DNA from: Saururus chinensis
Taxonomy: Eukaryota; Streptophyta; Magnoliopsida; Piperales; Saururaceae
Direction: 5' to 3'
DNA: 64,000 bases
NCBI GenBank assembly: GCA_035235625.1
Contig: CP141141.1
Coordinates: 5,694,968 to 5,758,967 of the forward strand
The first letter of the stretch is position 1, and each line of letters opens with the position of its first letter. A program made the translations under genes and the position numbers. This document shows positions 35,481-46,900 of the stretch, in pieces. The notes below the pieces were generated by a model that was not told where the DNA came from, did no database searches, and saw nothing but the letters and a program-made list of their open reading frames with translations.

Positions 35481-38400
35481 GAAGGTGTTGTGTCCCAAGG
35501 TAGGACACAAGGTATTATTCTTTGATAATCTTCAAAGTGGTCAGCGTCATACACTTATATACCCACCCCTTGGCTAGGTAATGCTGCCCTTGGCAGGGTC
35601 CCATGACCTATATCATTACATGATCTCTGCCCTTACTATGGGCCCTTATTTGGCATAAATAACCCTACAAATGTCTTACAATCAGGCAAATAAAATTGAA
35701 TAGAAGATCTATTGTGCCTTCATAGGCCTATGGGATATGTAATGAGCTGAGTTGTGTCGGTACATAACACTCCACCATGATTCGCTTATGCCTTGTCAAC
35801 AAGGCAACCAAGATGAGAAGTGAAACAAGAAATCATCCTTAGGCTTCCACCTAGTATCCTCAAGTGGGCAGTCAAGCCAAGCCACCAAGGCCTCCATGAT
35901 AATGTGTCTTGACTGGCATACCCGTCGTTTGTCCACCACATAAGCAATCACAAAGTTAGGGGAAATAGAGGAGGCCGAAGGTGGAGGGGGAACCGAGGCC
36001 AGGCATGTGGGGTCACTCATGTGGTGGCATAGTGTAGACACATGGAACTCTGAGTGGATGAGTACATCCACAGGTAAATCAAGGCGATAGGCACTCAGTC
36101 ACACCCGTTAGATCACTAAGCAAGGCCCATGGAAATGGTGAGTCGGCTTGCAGTGGGCCAGTTGATGAAGAGAGGTCTGGCACTAAGGTAAGATAGTCAC
36201 ATAGACGTAATCGCCAACCTAAAGCTCATTATCAGTCTACTGAAGGGTCATAAACGTACATATGGTTCTAAGTTGTGGCGAGGTTGCACTTGAGTTGGCG
36301 AAGAACTTCATCATGAATATGAAGGAGCTGGTCTATCTTAGCCACAAAAGAAAACTGTCGAACAAAGGCCAACATAGTAGGGAGCAAGCAGCCATACACC
36401 ACTTGTGAGGGAGTAATACCGGTTGCTATATGGAAAGTAGTGCTATACGTCCACTTTGCCGAAGGAAGAAGGTACAACCATCTGTGGGGGTGCACACCTA
36501 CAAAACAATGTAGGTATTATCATGGCCAGGGTTTTCTAAATAACATTTTCAAAGTAAATGCAATAGAAAAATCGAGTAAATTTTTTTTCAAGTCCAATCA
36601 TGTAAACCAATGACTAAAATATACCTCCATCTGTGACTGTCATTTTCCAACATAATGATAATATCAAACCATGATAACAATAATAGTTGATCAAATTCAT
36701 TATATAAAGAGCCACGCTACTCCTCCTCTGAGGTACCCGCATCACGGAGATGCATGAGTATACCTACTTATACTTAATAGGATCAAACAAGTTTATAAAA
36801 CACATTGAGGGACTAAGCTTTGGTTTTTAATTATAAGCCACTAATAATTATTCTTTCATTATCTAGATATGTTACAACCAAGCCCTTAACCCTTCCTCAC
36901 AGTGTTAAAAGTCTTGGAACAATAAAGTCTCAATATAAGAGATTATACTACCAAAATAATTAAAATTGATACAGAGGTTAACCTCTACAAGAACCTTGAA
37001 TGCCAAACTCCAACTTTGGAGTAGACTGCTTAATAACAGCTTGACCTAAATCCCCAGGGCTCTCAATAACCTGCCACAAATCTAAAAAAATAGATCCCAA
37101 CTGTGCTCATGGACACAAATTGACGAGAAACAGAAGTCTTCTATGATGCTCATGAAATTTCACTTTTCGTACGCACTATATGGTCTTGGGAAGACTTGTA
37201 GGTGACTCGTGGTAAAGACCTCTATAGTCAATACCCAAACTGTTATGGTGATGAAGAAAGCGTATCGCAATCTCCATCATTCCCCAAGTCTAGAAAAAAT
37301 AAGTCTATTCGGAACCTTGAGCTATAAAGTTTTAGGTTCCTTAAGGTTATAATTGAACTGTTCCATTCAAATTCGTTGTAGCTGTAGAAACTATAAGGAG
37401 ATCAGCAAGCCAGGATTGAGGTTAATGGAGGAGGCCTCGTAAGCATAGAAATTGTTCATCTTGTGTTTAGACTCGCCGGCATAAGTGCCTCTATTTCACC
37501 CTCTGGTAAATGCAGGTGTCTCTATTTCACCCGCTGGTGCATACAGAAGAGTCTGAAGGATCAAATGTTATTTTTGGTTCCGTGTGATGAATGGAGGGTG
37601 GAAACGGATATTTTTCTGGCAGCCTTAGACTGCCGGACGGGTGATTGCTCACCACTGGGGCTTCTCCTCCTCACTGTGTGTGGAAAGGGAGCGGAATGGA
37701 GAGGTGTCGGGGGTGGCGCTTGGGCCTTTAAAATCACCTAGAAGGGCTGAGGGGTGGGCGGCAAAAACTTCTGGCAGGACCAGTCCGCCGGACCGGCGGC
37801 AGCGCTCCCGATGCACCTCTTCCACTCTCTCTGCGTATTCTAGAAAGGAAGGCAGACTCACGGGGAAGACGACCTCATGAGGAAACAATCCAGACCGACC
37901 CGCACCTAAGGCGGCCCGATTCGATTGAATTGGGCCGGTTCAGGTCTATTTTACCCTCCCCTTTTAAGTTTTCTTTAAAAAATAAATAAATAATAAATAA
38001 ATATAAAAAATGTACAAATAAAAAATAATAATAATAAATAGTTTGTAGGATCGATGGGATGTGAAGGGTTTAGATGGTCTAATAATACCTATATTAATAT
38101 AGTAATTTTACTAATTTACCTTCAAGGGTGATTACAGGTTAATAATGGTGTGAGAACGTATTCGTAACATATGACCAAATTAACAGGGCCAAGGGTGACT
38201 CCGTCTTTCATTGGCAACCCGAGGGAGTCTCCGTTGGCCATCGACCAGGGTCAGCGAACCATTCGTTGGTCTGACCCTTCGTCGAAGTGAGGGGTAAGCA
38301 TGGACCGATCGACCGGCCTATAGAGAAGATTTTCCCGGCGTCCAGCAGTGCCTCAAGTACTCACCCGGGCCATGCTGTCACAGAAAAATTCCCTCGACAT

Positions 38401-40880
38401 CGGCCAGTAACTGGGCGAACCATGCTCGTGACCTCAAGTCCTCTTTTTTCTTCTCTTATAATTGCATAGCATTATGTTATGCCATTACCCACCGGCAAAC
38501 CAAAGACCTCGACGTCAATATCCTTATACGATGAACATGATACGATCCCTTCTACATTAAAATTTTACAGAAAGAATTAACAATCTTGCATTTATATTTA
38601 AATAAATGTTCACGCTTGGAGAATATAAATAAGGATCCTACCTTTTTCAGGTTGTATCTTTGTGCGTGCTCCTCCCCCTTGCCTCCTTTATTGTATCTTT
38701 CGGGTCATTAGAACTTCTAAGCTCTTAGCTTTAATAGTTTTTCCCAAGACTTATAAGGCTTATAAAGGAGATGGGGTTATGGTTTACTTGAAGAGGGGTT
38801 TAAATAGAGAAAGAGAGAGAAGAAGCCTTATTCTAATTGAAGAAGGTTGTGGTAAGTAATTGGCATCTACCCCTATCTCAAGTCACCCCTAGGTGGTCCT
38901 ACCCAATTTAATACCCCTAATAAATAAAACTCTAATTATGCTATTTTTTCATCAAATAATTCTAAAAAAATATATAAAATATAAAATAAATCATAAAAAT
39001 ACCTAAAAATTCCTAGATATAGGTTTTTTTTGAGGCAGTGATTATGCACTTCTATCGGGTTGACTATTTGTGGTTGGTATGTGGTACACATGGAGGGACT
39101 AAAAAATTGCTACCAAAATTGGGACATGAACACCCGATCAATATCCAATACGGTCGTCCTAGGCAGGATATGGAGCTTGGACACCTAGCATGTATAGAGC
39201 TAGCATGTGCCATTGGGCGAGTATGGGTGGCCCAAAGTGTAGAAGTGCACATACTTGGATAGTTGGTCCACCACCACCATGACCATTGTCTTACCTTGAA
39301 GAACGGTAAGGCCTCCATGAAGTCCATAGAAATGTCCTCCCATACTTAGCCTTTTATGGGAAGGGATTGAAGAAGGTTGACTAGTGTAATAGTGGTTGCT
39401 TTGGCTTGCTGTCAGACATCACATGCTGTCACATTGTGTTGGACAACATGTTTAATTGCTCTCCATATAAAGCTTGCATCCACCCACTTGTACATCTGGA
39501 AGCACCGTTCATGGCTGACAAAGGGAGTATTTTGGAGATGGGAGATGATTTTCTATTAGAGGCCAGCGTTGTTGGGCACCCATAAACTCCCCTTACAAAA
39601 GATCAACTCATCTTGCAAAATTTAAAAGAGTAAGTCAGAAGGTGTTGTCCTCAAGTGGGCCAGTAGCTCATGGGCAGTGGAATCACTAGCATAGGCCTGT
39701 CTCAAGTCATCTAGGAAAGGAAATGTAGGCAGAGAAAGGGAGAGGTAAGAGCCCTCTTGGAACTTGCAGGAGAGGCAAGAGTCCTCTTGGGCATCGACTA
39801 CTATGTTTTCTCTCCCTTTCTGGTAGACCACCTCACGATAATTACCCAACAACTTGCTCACCCAATGTTGTTGAGCCGGTGTCGAAACCCGCCACTCTAG
39901 AAAATGCATCAGGAGTTTCTGGTTAGTGCAAATAAGGAAATGACATCCAAGAAGGTAGGGCCTCCATAGGGTAATGACATGGATGATGGCAAACATCTCT
40001 TTTTCAAATGTGGAAAAGCTTAGAGAGCGGCCCGAGAGCACCTTGCTAAAAAAGGCAATGGGTTGTTCCTATTGGAGAAGGACAACTCCAAGTCCCCCAT
40101 CAGGTGCATCCATCTCCACCACAAATGGCTGAGTAAATTCTGGGAGGACGACCACTAGTGTGGCTACCATGACTTGCTTTAGTGTGACAAAGGCAGCTTG
40201 CACCTCAGCTATCTAGCTGAAGGCACTCCTCTTCAATAGAGCTATCAACGGGCTGGTAATAATTTCATAATGGGCAATAACGTGGTAGTAGTAATCAGTT
40301 AAGCTCAAAAAACCATGCATTGCCTTGGTTGAGGTGGGTTGTGGCTACGAGAGCATGGCGTCCACTTTGAAAAGGTTGGTGGAGATGCCATTGCGAGAGA
40401 TGATGTGCCTCAAATACTCTACATGTGGGCTACCAAAACAATATTTAGAGCACTTTAAAAACAATAAATATGCATGAAAAATGACAAAGACGACCGACTT
40501 GAAATGTGACAAGTGCTCAACCCATGTAGCACTATACACCAAGATGTCAGCAAAGAAAACCAACATTGATCACTGGAGGAGGAGGAGGGTCAGAATATAT
40601 AATTCATAAGTCTCTGGAAGGTTGGAGGGGCATTGGTGAGGCCAGAGTACATCACTAGGAACTCATAGTGCCCATATTTTGTACAAAATATAATATTTTG
40701 CATGTCCTCCAAGTGCATCTAGATTTGATGGTAGCTAGAGCGAAGATCCAAAATTGCTAAAGACATAGGACCCAGCCAACTCATCAAGTACCTTTTCAAT
40801 TATTAGAATGGGCTACTTATCTTTGATGGTGATGGCGTTTAGGGAATGATAGTCTATGTAGAAATGTTATAAACAATCCT
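35480..40880 (-). mobile_element. Ty3/gypsy chromovirus fossil
   Basis: Minus-strand parts in gypsy order from right to left: reverse transcriptase (about 40880-40345, with DYHSLNAITIKDK), RNase H (about 40041-39622, with LSFSTFEKEMFAI), integrase (about 39330-39010 and 36500-36250) and a chromodomain-like segment (about 36000-35830). A probable 3' LTR lies at about 35480-35769, beginning TGTTATGTACCGACAC after a purine tract. Broken, with many breaks; old. A 2.5 kb sequence is inserted in the integrase region. It lies beside, and probably inserted into, the PMD relic. Confidence 0.75.
36505..39010. mobile_element. 2.5 kb insertion inside the gypsy fossil, type unresolved
   Basis: The gypsy integrase homology stops near 39010 and resumes near 36500, so the sequence between is a later insertion. 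It has a GC-rich stretch (37450-37960) with short open frames of no recognised family and AT-rich ends. I could not fix terminal repeats or a target duplication. Confidence 0.5.
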
Positions 40881-41291
40881 TCCTCCATACACAAAGTAAG
40901 AGTTTAATATCTATCACAAATCTAACATATTAGTGCATTCCTCCTAAAATTAGTACTTTGAACAAAGTAAGAATTAAGATATATAACTTCTTTCTAAAGA
41001 AGAATTTTTGTATAGTTCAAACTAAATCAAAATTTTAAGCGCTACATATGATGAATCTATCAATTGATCATCCACAAAATCATGCAAGCATCACACAACA
41101 ATTGGTATGTGGATAACCCTAAATAGGGTAAAAAAAAACTACGACATGCTCAAAATGACAAATTAATGCACTAGATACCAAGAACTTACAAGACCTAGAA
41201 CAACCAACCAACTAACCTCTTGACTCAGACACAACAAAAACATCTTCTCTTTGTTTAGTCCTCATTTCTTGTTAGATTTCAAGATTATCCT
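40881..41291. other. Unassigned sequence, possibly copia leader
   Basis: No coding signal. The last about 100 bp may be the leader of the copia fossil whose gag continues at 46796, since the solo LTR between them splits a continuous CT-rich leader. Confidence 0.3.
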
Positions 41292-42426
41292 TGTCACACC
41301 TTGGCACCCACCCAACCTAACCCGAACCCGGTCCAAGGGACTGTTGAAGCACACAGGGGTGACAAATTGATAAACTGCGGACCTCTAGTGGGTAAATTAC
41401 ACATACGGAGTAGCACACCTTTAAATCTTTGTGCAAGAGAAATAAGCAAAAGTGAAAAGGATACTAAATCTGAAACAATCATCAAGTCTCAACCCAAAAA
41501 CTTACAACCATTAAGCTTTTCAACATGGCTAAAGTCATAACATCTGAAAACAAGTCAGAGCCACAACGACTAGTAGTGTACGAGACAAAGTCATCTAAAC
41601 ATGAAATTCTAATAAAACAGTAAAATAATCAGGAAACATACCGAGGTCTCAAGGCATCCATTCCTACTCCAAAGCATTCGCCAACCATTCCTTATGCGGA
41701 GGATCTTGATCGAGTGCATGTTGCACCATGTAGCCCCAAAATAGAAAACACAAAAAACCGGGGTGAGTATAAACTCAATAAGGTTTTGAATGTGGAAATA
41801 ATTAATCAGAAAAACAACTATGGCAGATCAACATGGTCTATCAGATCTACAAATAATATAATATCTCATTTATGATTACTTTCCTTACCATAACCATACT
41901 TGCTCAAAAGTAATCCTGCATGTAAATATCTCAAACATAATATCCATAACATGAATTATTACATTATGACATAAACATTCATCCATGCATGAAGAGTGTC
42001 TCAGGCATATCATACATATCCATGCATACCCATTCTCCTTCATAACATTCAACCTGCATGACACGTGTCTCCAACACACAATCACATCATGCATATCCAT
42101 AACCATTAACTTGCATGAGAAGTGTCTCTAACACACAATCATATCATGCATATTCATTATACTCTCTCCGTCCTATTTAAATAGCTCCAATAGATAAAAA
42201 AACTTGTTCTATATTAATTGCTCCATTTATTTTAATTTAAACGTGGATGGGTCTTTCTTGCTTCTCATGTGGGCAAAAGAGATAAAATATAGAAAGAAAA
42301 GCACAGAAAGTCGTGGATTAACAATAAACTCCTTCGAAGATTTATGCCGCCCATATTATGCTGCCCAGAAAGTCGTGAGCTGATTGAGACCATCTTCCAG
42401 GACGTACAGTCCCATATTATGCCGCC

Positions 42427-43200
42427 CGGAATCCGCCCCCAACCACCCGGAGCCCGTCGAGATCATATTCCAAGACGTGCAGTCCCATATTATATATGCC
42501 GGGCATAACCCACTGGCAGAGCCCCAACTACGTCGCCTACTTCCTCAGCAATAACAGCATTGCCACCACCAAGCTGGAGAGCATCGTCATGGATTGGCTG
42601 GGCAAAATGCTCAAGCTCCCTAGCGCCTTCCTCTTCTCCGGTGGTGGTGGAGGTGTCCTCCAGGTAACCACCTGCAAAGGCATCTTCTGCATTCTCTCTG
42701 CCTCCCATGACTGCCTCTTGAACTGCATTGGCCGCGAGCGCATGGGGCGCCTCGTTGTCTATGGATCCGCCCAGACCCACTGTGCCTTCCAGAATGCTGC
42801 CCAGATCGCGGGCATCCACCCCGCCAACTTCCGCACCGTGAAGACCTTCAAGTCCAATAACTTTGCACTGTACCCTGATAATGTCCATGCAACCATTGAA
42901 CAAGACCTGGCAAAGGGCTTCCGTTGCATGTGGGTCAAAGACCCTAGTGCCCTGGTGCAGGCCCTCTCCACGGAGCCCCAACATCTCCGCAACAAGGACA
43001 TCGAGTCAAGGCAGGTGGTGGATTATAAAGACTGGCAACTCGTGCTGAGCAGGAGGTTCCGGGCGCTGAAGCTGTGGATGGTGCTAAGGAGCCACGAGGT
43101 GGCCAACCTGCGCAATTTCTCGAGGTCCCACATGAAGATGTCCAAGATGCCGGAGAAGCTGGTGGAGCAAGACAAGAGGTTCGAAGTGGTGGTTGGGGGT
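42427..43200 (+). pseudogene. Captured tyrosine/DOPA decarboxylase (aromatic amino acid decarboxylase) fragment
   Basis: The frame from 42496 reads MPGITHWQSPNYVAYFLSNN, then LESIVMDWLGKMLKLPSAF, FSGGGGGVLQ, VYGSAQTHCAFQNAAQIAGI, WVKDPSALVQAL, VVDYKDWQLVLSRRFRALKL and LRSHEVANLRNF, all hallmark stretches of plant PLP-dependent TyDC/AADC enzymes. Two internal deletions are plain: about 25 residues after SNNSIA, and a much larger one between EQDLAKG and WVKDPS that removes the PLP-binding lysine (NAHKW) region, so it cannot be an active decarboxylase. The upstream piece (42427-42490, PNHPEPVEIIFQDVQSHI) is out of frame by a short insertion and is partly repeated at about 42360-42430. The homology ends near 43200. 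Plant TyDC genes are usually intronless, so lack of introns does not prove a retrocopy. Capture by the mariner-type element is the simplest reading. Confidence 0.8.
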
Positions 43201-43322
43201 CTTCGCGATCTCCCCGTCTTCCGCCATGGCCACCACTCTCTTTGGAGTTGCGTGGGCTCAGCTTAAGCTCGGCAGTGTCGGCACTCCACTGGTAGGCTTC
43301 GTCGCTTAAACCCCAAGTGTCA

Positions 43323-43697
43323 CTAAGAGATGGGTCTCTTAGTGGAGGTGCAGTTCGATGACATCAGAGTGGCGGCGGACCTCTGCATCGGGGGAGGGAG
43401 GGAGATCGGCATCATCTTCTTCGCGACGAGGAGGCTTAGGAGGACGTCGGCTATGGCGGGGTCGTTGAAGCCCCGGGGGTGGAGCGGAGGCGGAGCGACT
43501 CCGCAGGCGGGGGCTGAGGAGGCGGAGAGTGAGTCAGGGAGGAAAGGTCGTTGGAGAGGGAGGTGAGGTGGGTGGGCAGAGAAGGAGGGGTTGGTGACGA
43601 TGGAGCACCAAAGCTTGCAGACAGCGTCGACATGGAGGATGGAGCATAGGGGAAGGAGTGAGAGGATGGAGTAAATGAGGCCGGTGGTGGACCGCAT
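43323..43697 (-). pseudogene. Captured F-box gene fragment
   Basis: Minus-strand frame from 43697 encodes an F-box-like core (LIYSILSLLPLCSILHVD, then AVCKLWCSIVTNPSFSAH), followed by a Pro/Ser-rich stretch and a C-terminal tail ending at 43323. F-box proteins are substrate adaptors of SCF ubiquitin ligases (family knowledge). The fragment lacks any substrate-binding repeat region and directly abuts an unrelated minus-strand coding fragment at about 43690, so it reads as a captured piece and not a gene. Confidence 0.5.
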
Positions 43698-43990
43698 GCT
43701 TGGCCCACGAGATCAAGACGCCCACGTCTTGTAGGGCCACCACCAGCGGCAGCAGCTGGCTCTTGGTGCCGTGAGCCCACGCTTGGGACTTCTGGCTGAA
43801 CATGATAAACTCGGAGCAGACCCCAGCAAAGGCCAGCGCGGCCGCGTTGTCCACCAGCAGCTGGACCACGAAGGAGATAGCCTAGGCGAGGGCATGGAGG
43901 TTGTTGGCAAACTGGCGCTTGGTGGCCCTGGAATGCCACGATATGGCCCCAGGAGTCTCCAGCCCACCGTAGTTATCAATCCCAGAGTGG
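43685..43990 (-). pseudogene. Captured fragment of an unidentified gene
   Basis: Minus strand, GC-rich: blocks DNYGGLETPGAISWHSRATK, FVVQLLVDNAAALAFAGVCS and KSQLLPLVVALQDVGVLISW lie in one frame with one in-frame stop between the first and second. The composition is that of a real protein, with a hydrophobic helix, but I do not recognise the family. It joins the F-box fragment at about 43690 in a different frame. Confidence 0.4.
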
Positions 43991-46900
43991 TAGATGCCGG
44001 TAACCAGGTTGGGAGGGAAGAGTATTCTCGGTTGGGTCTCATGGTAGGACTGGTGGGCCGAGGGTGGTAGACGAGGTGAGGCTGTGCCAGGGAGGGGACC
44101 AGCTGGTAGTGGAAGTGAGTGTGGCGGCGATGTAGGTGGTAGGGAGAGGCCGCCTCAGGGGCGCCGTTGCTGCGGCAAGACAAACATGTCACGTATGACT
44201 CAGTGGAGAGGAGAGGCTGGTTATACGAGAAATTTTTTTTTCTATTGTTAGACGCGGAAGTTGATAGACGCGGACGAGAGATATATTAATAAAAATAACA
44301 AAATTTAGAAATGGAGCTATTAATATAAGACGGAGGGAGTATTTAACTTGCATGAAAAGTGTTTCGAACACACAATCATATCATGTATATTCATCACATT
44401 TAATCTATATGAGAAGTATCTCTAACACACTATCACATCATAAATATTCATAATCAATCAACCTACATGCAAAGTGTCTCTAACACACTATCACAACCAT
44501 ACAAATCGTTGAAACAACCCTACTTAATTTCAACCTACATGCAAAGTGTCTCTAACACACTATCACAACCATACAAATCGTTGAAACAACCCTACTTAAT
44601 TTGCTAAAGCTTAAGTTGTTGAAAGTATGAAAGAATTACGCAGTTTGGGTAAATTTTCTAATGGGGAAGAATACCCCCTAGCAAGCCGATGCACATGGCT
44701 ACACTAACTTGGATTCTCAGGGTCTAAATGGTCTCAATAGTTTTGTCTCCTTATAGCATTGCTATTCTTCTCAAATCAAGGAGGAAAACTTGTCTTCAAA
44801 GGACGTAAAACTCCGTCCTTTTGGACATAAAACTCCATCTTTTCAAACGTAAAACCGAATCAATAAGCCTTCGATCGATTAACCCGGCAAGCATTATCAC
44901 ACAATTGCATCCAATCGATCAACACGACTAATCTTGATAAAATCTCATTAGTAAATCCATATCATGATGCGTGCAACATGGTACATACATGAGCAATGAT
45001 TACATGAATTCTAATTTATGAAACGTGCTTCCCATCAGCCATATATGCATCATTTCTAATCATAAGTATCAACAATTATCATAATTACCCCCATATGTAT
45101 ATATACATGGTAGAAACATTCAATTCTAAGCATATAGACATGCATTATAAACATCCCATTAACATACTACACACACTCTATTTAACATTTAGTCATGGCT
45201 CCTTACTGAAATCATGAGTGAAAACCATCAAAAAGCACAATTCAATTTAAGTGCAATCTCATGCTAGACTTAAGTAAGCATATTCATTACTACATTTGAA
45301 GCTAGACAAGGCACCATCATCCATCCATAATTTAATCATTATATATGAAGGCATATAAATCCATTCTCATACTATAACCTTGATGGAATCATACTTAAAA
45401 TATGATGAATCATTCAACATGGATTCAAGATAATAAATCATAACATGCTTAACCGAATAACATGTAATTCACTTAATACTTAAACATTCATCATAGCTTC
45501 CAACATCAAATTTAGACCCTTCCAGTAGCTCTTCCTAACATAAATTACTCATCATAAACGTAAGAAATGATACTTAAGAGTAAAAACACAAAATGAGCAA
45601 ACATAACCAAAGATGGCCAAACTGCTGTGTTGGCATTCGAATGCCCTCGAACGCCCTACAGGGGCGTTTGATTGGCCTGCATGGCCATTCAAACGCCATA
45701 ATAGAAGTTCTAGTTCGTCTTCTTCCTTTTAAATCCAAAATCGAAAATGCGCATATACATCTTAAACCTTCAAATCTTACTCCCAAACATCACCATAATG
45801 AAATCTAAGCCTAGGAAATAGTAAATCTAGACATTTATCAACAAAAGCATGAAGAAATTGTAAGAAAGATTAAGCTTTTCTTAATCCGCTATTAAAGCTC
45901 AACTCCATGCAAACCCACATAAAATTCTACCACACTTCAAATCTGAAATCACCAACCTATTTAGGACAAAATCCCTTACCTCCAGTGTGTTTCTTACCTT
46001 GAAAACGACACTCCAACTCCTTCAAAATCCTACCCACAATAAGGTTTTGTTAATACTTTCATAAATCTGCTTTAAAATGCCTAAATCACTAGAAAACTTA
46101 TAGATCTAGGCTTTATTGAGTTCAAAAATGAAATTCCTTCCATAGAGGTTTGAAATAGAGGTCAAAATCAGAAGCTTTAAGGGTAAAAATCGAGATTAAT
46201 CCTTGGAAAAAGAAGGGATTTAGAAAGTTTAGGAGAAACCCTAAGTAATTAATGGAAAATCAAGCTAATCTTTACCTTAATCACCTTTCATTCTTTGGAA
46301 ATGGGGATTAGAGACTCATAAGCTCCAGATTCCAGCCCTTCCCAAATGGAAAAGTGGTTGTGCCTTACTATTTATAGTAGGCTCTGGAGTATACCTAACA
46401 AATATGTGGGGTATAAATAGAATTTAACACTAAAAATAAAAAACTTACTTATTTTAAGCCCAAATTGATGTCTAAAATTTTTGAAACATTTAATTATTGT
46501 CATAAGATGTTTTTAGGGTTATTTAAGACCTATCATCCTAATTTCACATGTGGGGCCCACAATGGGACCCGCCGCCTAAATTTTGGAAAAATAGTCAAAA
46601 ATTCTAAAAATTCCAAAAAAATTTGTATTGACTTATATTAACATAAAAGCCATCAAAGTGAAGAAAAATTGATTAAAACCATCATTAACCACCTTAAATT
46701 CAAAAATAAGTCAAACCAACCAAATTTAACATTAAACCACACAATAATAATTAAATAAAAATAATTAAACCGGTTTAGGATTTAGGGATCTTACACTCCT
46801 TCAAACTCTTGAGGCTTTCCCTCTTCATGTTCTGTCTTCATCTTCTTCTACCTCCTCAAACAACACCATGACTGAGCATGGAGACTTAGGAAATCTCATA

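Larger units (their letters stand above)
42162..44339. mobile_element. Stowaway/mariner-type element carrying captured gene fragments (Pack-type), 2178 bp
   Basis: Left end CTCTCTCCGTCCTATTTAAA and complement of right end CTCCCTCCGTCTTATATTAA match at most of the first 28 positions and share TAGCTCCA directly inside. TA dinucleotides flank both ends (42160-42161 and 44340-44341), the Tc1/mariner signature, and the flanks are two halves of one tandem array, which proves insertion. The interior is GC-rich and holds a plus-strand aromatic amino acid decarboxylase fragment and minus-strand fragments of an F-box gene and an unidentified gene. No mariner transposase is present. The left subterminal region is homologous to the small MITE at 58117-58267. 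Confidence 0.75.
41960..44602. repeat. Tandem array of about 65-72 bp units, split by an insertion
   Basis: Units carry CTTGCATGAGAAGTGTCTCT and AACACACAATCATATCATGC words, from about 41960 to 42159 and again from 44342 to 44602. The last two units (44459-44530 and 44531-44602) are a perfect 72-bp duplication, evidence of recent change in copy number. Confidence 0.75.
41292..46795. mobile_element. Very large solo LTR, 5.5 kb including a 2.2 kb insertion
   Basis: Begins TGTCACACCTTGGC and ends GGGATCTTACA; the flanking 5-mers ATCCT and CTCCT differ at one base. No gag-pol genes inside, so it reads as a solo LTR of about 3.3 kb once the mariner-type insertion is left out. It contains a tandem array of about 65-72 bp units and AT-rich, stop-filled sequence to its end. 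Gypsy-type by its termini; identity as one LTR is inferred from the ends. Confidence 0.55.

Noticed and set aside
42496-43266. Functional decarboxylase gene
   Set aside because: The PLP-lysine region and another segment are missing and the N-terminus is out of frame, so it is a captured fragment.
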